DNA from: Muscardinus avellanarius
Taxonomy: Eukaryota; Chordata; Mammalia; Rodentia; Gliridae
Assembly (NCBI GenBank): GCA_963383645.1
Contig: OY726567.1
Span: 71,694,947 to 71,758,946 of the forward strand
Length of the DNA stretch: 64,000 nucleotides
Direction of reading: 5' to 3'
Shown here: positions 58,201 to 64,000 of the stretch, piece after piece
Layout of the letters: the number at the start of each line of letters is the position of its first letter
How positions within the stretch are numbered: position 1 is the stretch's first letter
Notes under the pieces: generated by a model
The model's database searches: none
What the model was told of the DNA's origin: nothing
What the model saw: only the letters and a program-made list of their open reading frames with translations
Translations under genes and position numbers: made by a program

Positions 58201-61200
58201 CATCCACAGATGACACTTTTTAAAGGGAGATCTGCCAGCCTGCTGTCAGAAAGGCGGGTGAGGCCCCCTTTAGGGTTTCCATTACTTGTATGTATTGGTA
58301 CGGAGGACTGAATCCAGAGGCATTCTACCACTGAGCTACAACCCTAGCCCCCCCCCTTTTTTTTTTTTAATTGTGAAACAGAATCTTGCTAAGTTGCTGA
58401 GGTTGGCCTCAAACTTACGATCCTCTTGTCTCCGCCTTCTAAGTACTGGGATTGCTGGCATGCACCACCATGCCTGGATTCCATTACATTTAATTGGGCA
58501 GCCAGGGCTCACACCCCCCCAGTGAAAACACAATCTTCTTTTTTAGGTCAAGTCCAGTTTTAATTAACCACCTCGGTGGATGTGCTGATCTGGGCTGTGC
58601 ATATGAAACAAGCAGGCGGAGCGTCCTCTCCAGCCCTTACAAGAGTCCAAGCCAAGACCATTTAACACAACACGTGTGTGTTTTGCAAATGAACAAAGTC
58701 TCTTTCTGACTACTTGGCACAGGCAGAAAGAAACCATATATTGTCTTCCTGATATGACTTGTATACCAACACTAAAAAAGCCAGGTAAGTTGGCACATGC
58801 CTGTAATCCCAGTATTTGAGAGGCTGAGACAAGAGGATCGCAGGTTCAAAATCCGCCTCAGCAAGTAGTGAGACACTCAACAACCTAGCAAGACCCTGTT
58901 TGAAAATAAAAATAAAATAGGGCTGGGGGTGTAACTTGGAGGTAGAATGTCCCTGGGTTCACTCCTTGGTACAAAAAAAAAAAAAAAAAAAAAAAAAACT
59001 TTATTATCTACAACTACAAATAGTCGGGCATACTGCTTTTTTTTTTTTTTTTTTTTTTTTGGCCGGTCCGGGAATGGAACCCAGGGGCATTCAACCTCTG
59101 AGCTATAGCCCCTGCCCTAATTTGAAACAAGGTCTCACTGAGTTGAAGAGGGCCTCACTAAGTAGCTGAGGCTGTCCACGAACCATGATCCTCCAGTCTC
59201 AGCCACCCAAATGCTGAAATTACAAGGGTGTGCCACCACGCCCAGCTAGACAGACATATTACTTATAGAAACTAACTTTAGGGGAGTGGGGAAGTGAGAT
59301 ACGTCCACCAAAAGGGGGGCAGGCAGAGTGCTGCAGCCTTGTGTGCCCCAGAGTCCCGAGCACAGAGCAGCTCTTCAGGAAGTGTCTGCTGAGGGGGGCA
59401 AGCACCACGTGCACTCAGGCACAGAGTTGATAGTACAGGTATGCAAGCCTAGGTGCTCAGCACAGCGTTTTCTACTGCCCAGATGTTGAGCTCTTCTTGT
59501 TAGTAATATGTAACCTTTGAGTAACCTGGGCTTCTCGAGGGGAGGGTGCTCTATATCCCCCTCTCCTTGAGAATGCACAGTAGCCCTGCCTGATCTTGAA
59601 GCCTTTGCAAAAGAGCAAGACTCAAAATCACTGAAACAGCACCACACACTTCTTTCTGAGTGGTGGGTTTGTGGGGTCTACTAGGTTGTCTATGATAAAC
59701 GTGTGTGTGTGTGTGTATGTGTTACTAGGGATGGAACCCAGGAGCATTCTATCTCTGAGCTACACCCTCAGCCCTATTTTTTATTCTTTTGAAACAGGGC
59801 CTACGTTGCATAAGGTCTCACTAAATAGCCGAGGCTAGCCATGAGCCTGTGATCCTCCTGTCTCACCCTCCCAAGTACTGGAATTACAAGCGTGCACCAC
59901 CACACCTGGCTATAATTTTTCAAATGACAACCCTCAGCCCAGTGGGCACAGGCACCATGCTCTGGCTGACATCCTCTCCTGTCCACAGGGAGCTGCAGGA
60001 GGAGAGCGGTCTGACAGTGGACACACTGCACAGGGTGGGCCACCTCATGTTTGAGTTTGTAGGCAACCCCGAGCTGATGGATGTGCACGTCTTCTACACC
60101 AACAGCGTTCAGGGGACTCCCATGGAGAGTGATGGTGAGTTTCCCAGCTCTGTTCTAAGGCCTGGGAGGGGAGCCAGGCCCCAGCAAGTATGGCCTCAGC
60201 CTGCCTACCTACTTCATGTGGAGGCTCTGGGCGCAGGCTGGGCCTCCAAACTGGGACCACTGCATAAAATGAGAAAAATAGTCATGAAGGTTAAGTATAC
60301 AAGTAAATCAAGTCCCTCACATAGAATTGTTCTTTGATTCCTCATGCAAAATCGGTTTAAATCCGCGTTAACGGCCAGGTGTGGCGGCACATGCTTGTAA
60401 TCCCAGTACTTGGGAGTCAGGCAGGATTGTAGGCTTGCTGCCAGCCTCAGCAACTTAGTGAGACCATTTCAAAAATAAAACTTTGCTGGGCATGGTGGCA
60501 CACGCTTGTAATCCCTGCGCTTGGGAAGCAGAGACAGGAGGATCACGCAGGTTCGAAGCCAGCCGCGCTGACTTAAGAGACCCTGTTTCCAAATTAAAAA
60601 ATATATAAAATAGGTCTGGAAGTGTAGCCCTAAGGTAGAAGGGCTTCCAGGAACCCCAGTACCACCAAAAAAAAAACAAAAAAAAAACTTTAAAAATAAA
60701 ACTAAGAGAGAGCTGGGGATGCAGTTCAGAGGTAGAATACCTCGAGGTTCATTTTCCAATACCACACGCACAAAAAAATTAACAGGCTGGGCACACACCT
60801 GTAATCCCAGTACTTAGAATGCTGAGACAGGACGATCACAGGTTCATAGCCAGCCTCGGATCCTGTTTTAGAAGAAACATTATAGCTTGGGAGGCTGCAT
60901 TATAGCTCAAAAAGTAGAACACCCCTGAATCCAATCCCCAGAACCACACACACAAAGAGCTGGGAGTGTAGTGAGAGGGAGAGTGCTCCGTGGTTCAGTT
61001 GCCAGTACCTCTGAGAGGCAGAGACAGAGACACACTCTGCATTAACACCAGTGTTCTTTCACCCCCGGGTATAGAAATGCGCCCTCAATGGTTCCATCTG
61101 GACCAGATCCCCTTCAGTGACATGTGGCCCGATGACAGCTACTGGTTCCCACTCCTGCTTCAGAAGAAGAAGTTCCACGGGTACTTCAAGTTCCAGGGTC

Positions 61201-61247
61201 AGGATACCATCCTGGACTACTCGCTGCGCGAGGTGGACGAGGTCTAG
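50629..61247 (+). CDS. NUDT1: NUDT1 (MTH1), oxidised purine nucleoside triphosphatase
   Basis: Coding parts 50629-50780, 59989-60134 and 61075-61247 join to 471 bases, a 156-aa protein, the standard length of the short human form. It hydrolyses 8-oxo-dGTP, 2-OH-dATP and related damaged nucleotides to monophosphates, mainly in cytosol and partly in mitochondria, keeping them out of DNA. The Nudix box G37-x5-E43-x7-R51-E52-L-x-E55-E56-x-G-L is complete. The substrate-pocket residues T8, N33, W117, D119 and D120 (DMWPDDSYW) are all present. Intron 2 is 9.2 kb and holds most of the local repeats. Identity certain. Confidence 0.98.
50845..50965 (+). mobile_element. MIR fragment
   Basis: 'cctctgtttctttatctgta' and 'gagtgttgtggagatggtga' follow the MIR order. 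In NUDT1 intron 2. Confidence 0.6.
51120..51210 (-). mobile_element. MIR fragment
   Basis: 'ggtactgaagcccggagagg' resembles the reverse MIR. Confidence 0.4.
51371..51568 (+). mobile_element. B1-dID SINE variant B
   Basis: Full dimer with a CA tail. Confidence 0.87.
51567..51606. repeat. (CA)n microsatellite
   Basis: About 40 bases of CA, the tail of the SINE. A short (AT)n is at 51631-51650. Confidence 0.95.
51681..51861 (+). mobile_element. B1-dID SINE
   Basis: Full B1 half, shortened dID, CA-rich tail. Confidence 0.8.
51862..52190. other. NUDT1 intron 2, unique part
   Basis: Nothing recognised. Confidence 0.5.
52195..52241. repeat. (GT)n microsatellite
   Basis: GT repeat with TATG interruptions, tail side of the following reverse SINE. 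Confidence 0.93.
52243..52655 (-). mobile_element. B1-dID SINE split by a second SINE
   Basis: The reverse dID half (52243-52300) and B1 half (52517-52655) are separated at the linker. Confidence 0.83.
52303..52516 (-). mobile_element. B1-dID SINE, nested
   Basis: Reverse copy related to variant C in its B1 half, with a (TTTA)n tail. Confidence 0.83.
52681..52830 (+). mobile_element. Retroposed LTR cap-to-poly(A) fragment
   Basis: The 124-base body 52694-52817 is flanked by 13-base direct repeats, aatcaccaggttg (52681-52693) and aatcgccaggttg (52818-52830). It holds 'gctgtatttctattttctgt', 'tctttctaataaactt' with AATAAA at 52773, and an AAAT-rich tail. The body matches the R region of the LTR at 56235-56816, starting at its predicted cap site. 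Confidence 0.65.
52831..53165. other. NUDT1 intron 2, unique part
   Basis: Nothing recognised. Confidence 0.5.
53166..53470 (-). mobile_element. L1 fragment, antisense
   Basis: 'cataaactcccaccagg', 'cagccatgctggtgggtggg' and 'tgatgaaactgagcgctttc' match the reverse L1 ORF2 end. Confidence 0.65.
53497..53698 (-). mobile_element. B1-dID SINE
   Basis: Reverse full dimer. Confidence 0.85.
53728..54195 (-). mobile_element. B1-dID SINE split by a second SINE
   Basis: The dID half ends at 'ccccaagcactttttt'; it resumes after the insert at 'ccaagcccttttttg' (54003). The B1 half contains an odd-centred palindrome, TTACTGAGA-c-TCTCAGTAA, at 54067-54085. Confidence 0.8.
53797..54001 (-). mobile_element. 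B1-dID SINE, nested
   Basis: Reverse full dimer with a 22-T tail, in the linker of the outer SINE. Confidence 0.83.
54247..54455 (-). mobile_element. B1-dID SINE
   Basis: Reverse full dimer, diverged. Confidence 0.83.
54581..54723 (+). mobile_element. Small retroposon with target-site duplication
   Basis: The body 54596-54708 ends with AATAAA (54683-54688), 'ctgctcaagcct' and an A tail. The flanks aaagtttttgaaatg (54581-54595) and aaagttttagaaatg (54709-54723) match at 14 of 15. The parent RNA is not identified; layout and length resemble the LTR-derived copy at 52681. Confidence 0.6.
54733..54938 (+). mobile_element. B1-dID SINE variant B
   Basis: Full dimer. Confidence 0.85.
55013..55226 (+). 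mobile_element. B1-dID SINE variant C in an (AT)n tract
   Basis: Full variant C with a 27-A tail, between (AT)n runs at 54984-55012 and 55227-55258, so it either split or seeded the AT tract. Confidence 0.87.
55227..55258. repeat. (AT)n microsatellite
   Basis: Thirty-two bases of AT after the SINE tail. Confidence 0.95.
55259..55950. other. NUDT1 intron 2, unique part
   Basis: Single-copy. A 14-base inverted repeat, CTCCACAGGGCCGa with its complement TCGGCCCTGTGGAG-like arm, lies at 55517-55559 (arms cagactccacagggcc and ggccctgtggagtctg). Confidence 0.5.
55974..56168 (-). mobile_element. B1-dID SINE
   Basis: Reverse full dimer. Confidence 0.85.
56235..56816 (-). mobile_element. Solo LTR of an endogenous retrovirus
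   Basis: On the minus strand it begins TGTCAAAATGGCGGC and contains TATAAAAGG (56529-56521), a poly(A) signal AATAAA (56418-56413) and a U5-like end near 56235. There is no internal viral sequence on either side, so it is solo. The exact 3' boundary and target-site duplication are not resolved. Confidence 0.65.
56904..57091 (-). mobile_element. B1-dID SINE
   Basis: Reverse full, diverged dimer with a T-run linker. Confidence 0.83.
57106..57280 (-). mobile_element. B1-dID SINE, 5' truncated
   Basis: Reverse copy missing the outer end of B1. The flanks gaccacacagttt and gaccacgcagttt are target-site duplications. Confidence 0.85.
57294..58290. other. NUDT1 intron 2, unique, candidate conserved element
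   Basis: SINE-free for 1 kb. 57950-58260 is dense in homeodomain-like sites (TTTAATTCATT, TCTAATTATCC, GAGGATTAACC). A CTCF-like CCTGCAGGGGGCAGT is at 57686-57700. Conservation not measured. Confidence 0.4.
57686..57700 (+). promoter_or_regulatory. CTCF-like motif
   Basis: GCAGGGGGCAG core matches the CTCF consensus apart from its last part. Confidence 0.4.
58294..58478 (-). mobile_element. B1-dID SINE
   Basis: Reverse full dimer. Confidence 0.83.
58779..58999 (+). mobile_element. B1-dID SINE
   Basis: Full dimer with a 27-A tail, facing the next SINE. Confidence 0.85.
59037..59247 (-). mobile_element. B1-dID SINE variant B
   Basis: Reverse full dimer with a 24-T run, tail to tail with the preceding one at 37 bases distance. 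Confidence 0.85.
59248..59700. other. NUDT1 intron 2, unique part
   Basis: Nothing recognised. Confidence 0.5.
59702..59911 (-). mobile_element. B1-dID SINE near a NUDT1 acceptor
   Basis: Reverse dimer with a GT tail. Ends 78 bases before the second NUDT1 coding exon, close to where the branch point should be. Confidence 0.85.
59989..60134 (+). CDS. NUDT1: NUDT1 second coding exon
   Basis: Acceptor cctgtccacag. The first base completes Arg51, then [19 protein letters not shown] to PMESD plus one base. Donor ATG|gtgagt. Completes the Nudix box (REL-EES-GL). Confidence 0.97.
60245..60335 (+). mobile_element. MIR fragment
   Basis: 'cataaaatgagaaaaatagt' and 'catgaaggttaag' resemble the MIR middle. 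Confidence 0.4.
60373..60775 (+). mobile_element. B1-dID SINE split by a second SINE
   Basis: The B1 half ends at 'aaaaataaaact'; the same sequence recurs at about 60692 and the dID follows to 60775. Confidence 0.82.
60483..60690 (+). mobile_element. B1-dID SINE variant C, nested
   Basis: Full variant C in the linker of the outer SINE. Confidence 0.85.
60784..60952 (+). mobile_element. B1-dID SINE, shortened
   Basis: Both halves with deletions; CA tail. Confidence 0.75.
60956..61010 (+). mobile_element. dID monomer near the last NUDT1 acceptor
   Basis: dID half only, ending about 65 bases before the last NUDT1 exon. Confidence 0.6.
61075..61247 (+). CDS. NUDT1: NUDT1 last coding exon
   Basis: Acceptor cccccgggtatag. 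Completes Glu100, then [20 protein letters not shown] through REVDEV and TAG (61245-61247). Holds W117, D119 and D120. Confidence 0.97.
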
Positions 61248-61404
61248 CACCAGATCTGCCAGGCCACCACCGGGGATTGGCTGCTGGGCAGCCACAAACT
61301 ATAGGTCCAACTGCGCAGCTGCGCTCACAGTGCCAGCACTCAGGGCGTACTTCTTCTGTTTGGAGGAGACTGGATGGAAAGGAAAATAAAGGTCTTCACC
61401 TTCT
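61248..61404 (+). other. NUDT1: NUDT1 3' UTR
   Basis: Short 3' UTR of about 155 bases up to the expected cleavage site. Confidence 0.8.
61385..61390 (+). terminator. NUDT1: NUDT1 poly(A) signal AATAAA
   Basis: ggaaAATAAAggtc followed within 25 bases by a GT-rich element (tctgtgtgtgtc), the normal arrangement. Confidence 0.85.
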
Positions 61405-61558
61405 GTGTGTGTCACTACAGATTGAACCCAGCAGCATTGTATTTGTTTTTTATTCTCAAACAGTCTAACTTGCTGAGGGCCTTACTTAAGTTTCTGTGAT
61501 CCTCCCATCACAGATTCCCAAGTACTGGGATTACAGGTGTGCTGCACCACCACACCCC
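61405..61558 (-). mobile_element. B1-dID SINE fragment
   Basis: Reverse, shortened on both halves. Its left end supplies the GT-rich sequence just after the NUDT1 poly(A) signal. Confidence 0.7.
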
Positions 61559-61701
61559 TCGATCCTTGAATGGACTTCACTAGGCGCATGTCAGACAGAG
61601 ATGGAAAAAGGGAAGAGATGGGTGGAGGAGCTCAGGTGCCAGTGCTGCAGGCCACGGGTGCCCAGAAGGCATGTTGCCCTCTCACCCCAACTGGTTTTTG
61701 G

Positions 61702-61911
61702 GGTTTTTTTTGCGGTACTGGGGATGGAACCCAGGGGCATTCGACCTCCAAGCTGCACCCCCAGCCCTATTTGTTATTCTTTATTTTGAAACAGGGTCTC
61801 ACTGAGTTGCAGAGGGCCTCACGAAGTAGCTGAGGCTGTCCACGAACCGCGATCCTCCGGTCTCAGCCTCCCGAATGCTGGGATTACAAGTGTGCGCCAC
61901 CACGCCCGGCT
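61702..61911 (-). mobile_element. B1-dID SINE variant B
   Basis: Reverse full, well preserved. Confidence 0.88.
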
Positions 61912-62173
61912 CTCTACCCTGTTTTGATTCTTTCCCTTTCACAGTGAGGATGCTACATACAGCACAGTCAAGAGCCAGGGTCAAAGCACAATGCATCACC
62001 AGCTAGTCCCTTCCCCTGCCCGACAAAAATGGGCCATTCTCTTCCCCACTGGGACCACTGGGAAGAAGGTGGGAGAGCCAGACCACCATTGCACAAAGAA
62101 CCTACAACGTTACCCAACTTTCAGATACATTTAGTGATTTGTTTAGAGGTTTGTGAATAAAGTTACAAAACAT
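61912..62173. other. Intergenic NUDT1-SNX8, unique
   Basis: Nothing recognised except an isolated AATAAA at 62155-62160. Confidence 0.45.
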
Positions 62174-62386
62174 AGCCGGGTATGTGGCGCACGCTTGTAA
62201 TCCCAGCATTTGGGAGGCTGAGACAGGAGGATCATGGTTCACGGCCAGCCTCAGCTACTTAGGCCCTTTGCAACTCAGTGAGACCCTGTTTCAAAATAAA
62301 GAATGAAAATAGGGCTAGGGGTGTAGCTCAGAGGTAGAATGCCCTTGGGTCCCATCCCCAGTGCCGCAAAAAGGAAAAAAAATTGC
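62174..62386 (+). mobile_element. B1-dID SINE variant B
   Basis: Full dimer, A-rich tail. Confidence 0.87.
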
Positions 62387-62399
62387 AGAACAGAGGTCA

Positions 62400-64000
62400 T
62401 CTGTAAACAGTTCCAGTTTATTGGGTATAGTAACTAATTCCTGCAGCAGCATAAAGTGCTTCGTACATAGAACCGTTTCCCGCAAAGCAGGAGGAAAGGC
62501 CTCAACACTGAACAATCCTGGCCACACTGGCTCAGAGTCCCAGGCGCCCCCACGGGACCTCCTGAAGCCCGCCTTCCCTTCCTGTGTGGCCTCCGCGGCC
62601 TGGCACAATGCCACTGAGTGAGCTGGACAAGGCTGGGTGGGCCTGACAAAACACTCCGTTCACAACTCCAGCTCTGCAGTCCCCTCCTGCTGCTGAACAT
62701 GCTAAGGCTGAAGCCTTGGTCCCACTCAGCCTTCCTGCCCCAGAATCGGGCCTGGCCACCCTTCTACCAGGCCAGGCGTGGCCAGGGTAGGAGTACACAG
62801 GCTGGGTAGCCAAACAGCCAGAGCAGGGTGTAGGAAGCCTTGGTCCCCTACCACCGTGGAGGGGACCACTCCACCTGGAACTGGGAGTGGAAAAATGAAG
62901 GTGGCCTCTGCGGTCCCAGCAAAGCTCTCCTACTGCTCTTCAAGCACCTAGGGGTGGGAGAGGGTGGGTGGAAAGGGATGGAAACTCCCATCTAAACAGA
63001 CAGATCCCCCGCTATCTGTGGGCCCCACTCCATGGCTCCCAAGGCATGGGCACCACAGCAGGACAGACAGGCTGTCCTCCTCACACCTCCCCTCTCCTCC
63101 CACTACACACCCCAGCCCTTGGCCCCCAAAACATGGCAAAAAGACCTTGAGACCCCTTGCAGCAGAAGGCACCAGGAAAGTGACCTTATAACACCCTCAG
63201 AAAAGTTAATTTTTTCTTTATTTTTGTAGTGCTGGGGATTAAACTCGGGGACATTCTACCTCTGAACTATACCCCCATCCCTATTTTATTTTTTATTGGG
63301 AAACAAGGTCTGAGTTGTAGTAGCTGAGGCTGGCTGCAAACCCACAATCCTCCTGTCTTAGCCTTCCAATTACTGGGATTACAAGTGTGCACCGACATGC
63401 TGGGCAGAAAAATTAATTTTGAAGACTTGGTGCCAGGCTCCTCAGTGGCCTGTATGAGGAATGCAAATGTCACCCCTAGAGACACAGACCCTGACCCCAG
63501 TGAATGCCCACAGCCTCCAGTCCCACAGCCAGCGGGTGGCCCCACACTGTGCCCAGGGCTTCCGAGTCTAGCAGTGCTGCTGCAGGCAGGGCAGGAAAGG
63601 CCTCCGGGGGTCAGGCGTTACAGCGCAAGTGTACCACGGTATGGAGGGAACAGTCCTGCGAGTGGCAGGTCCACACGATGACTCAGAACTTGTTTCCACA
63701 TGGTCACAGGCTGTGCCTTCCAGTAGCCCTGTGGCAGCACAGGCAGACTCCACAGCCACCACCTCACAGCACTGTGTTCTCCCAGGGGGTCCCACGAAGC
63801 TTTATGCTGGATCCTGGGGGCCCTGAATTTCCAGTCTGAGGGTAAAGACAGCCCACCCACAGGGTGCCCAGTGAGCTGGGGCCTCCCTCTGTGAGCTGCA
63901 TAGATGCCCCCACACCCCTACGGAGGGTCAAGTCCTATGCTGAACTGAGAGGCATAGTGTCTAGCAGGCATCCTGGGAGGGAGGAATTTCAGAAACCCTG
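62400..64000 (-). other. SNX8: Probable 3' UTR of SNX8 (partial)
   Basis: On the minus strand AATAAA lies at 62422-62417 (cccAATAAActgg). No sorting-nexin coding sequence is visible, only unique GC-rich non-coding sequence and one SINE. SNX8 follows NUDT1 on the opposite strand in mammals, and its 3' UTR is long. The call rests on synteny and the poly(A) signal; it could also be plain intergenic DNA. Confidence 0.45.
63226..63405 (-). mobile_element. B1-dID SINE
   Basis: Reverse full, older dimer. Confidence 0.83.

Noticed and set aside
62155..62160. Second poly(A) signal for NUDT1 on the plus strand
   Set aside because: Isolated AATAAA 770 bases after the well-formed NUDT1 signal with no supporting GT-rich element.
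61912..64000. SNX8 coding exon
   Set aside because: No minus-strand frame resembles a PX or BAR domain; only the 3' UTR is proposed.

Overview
This is nuclear DNA of a rodent, most likely a squirrel-family species (Sciuridae; other carriers of the same repeat, such as dormice, are less likely). The host call rests on the dominant repeat: dozens of copies of a dimeric SINE made of a 7SL-derived B1-like monomer, an A-rich linker and an ID-like monomer that lacks about 20 internal bases (B1-dID). The gene order MAD1L1 (-), MRM2 (-), NUDT1 (+), then a probable SNX8 3' end (-), is the conserved mammalian order of human 7p22.3. Exons were placed by matching reading frames to the known proteins and checking splice signals and phase by eye. 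Layout: 1-17389 is part of a MAD1L1 intron, with a fragmented antisense L1, an ERVL-type LTR, a minisatellite and many SINEs. 17390-34976 holds eight MAD1L1 exons, coding residues 1 to about 328; the remaining exons lie left of the window. A CpG-rich first exon and promoter lie near 38.4-38.9 kb, with a five-unit minisatellite just inside intron 1. 38.9-41.95 kb is intergenic. MRM2 is complete (coding 42266-48427, three exons, 246 codons). MRM2 and NUDT1 share a short bidirectional CpG promoter near 48.43-48.58 kb with three ETS-type sites. NUDT1 coding sequence is complete (50629-61247, three coding exons, 156 codons) with a poly(A) signal at 61385. From 62.4 kb to the end there is no coding sequence, but an antisense poly(A) signal fits the 3' UTR of SNX8. 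The three genes are housekeeping genes: spindle-checkpoint scaffold (MAD1), mitochondrial 16S rRNA 2'-O-methyltransferase (MRM2), and sanitiser of oxidised purine nucleotides (NUDT1/MTH1). They are neighbours and do not form one pathway. No bacterial-type system, CRISPR array or new protein family was found. The unusual features are at repeat and splice-site level: a GC-AG intron in MAD1L1 whose donor abuts a truncated SINE; an 83-bp tandem repeat that duplicates the region of the exon 2 donor; two roughly 115-bp retroposons with target-site duplications, one of which looks like an LTR transcript running only from its cap site to its poly(A) site; and repeated SINE insertion into the A-rich linker of older SINEs.
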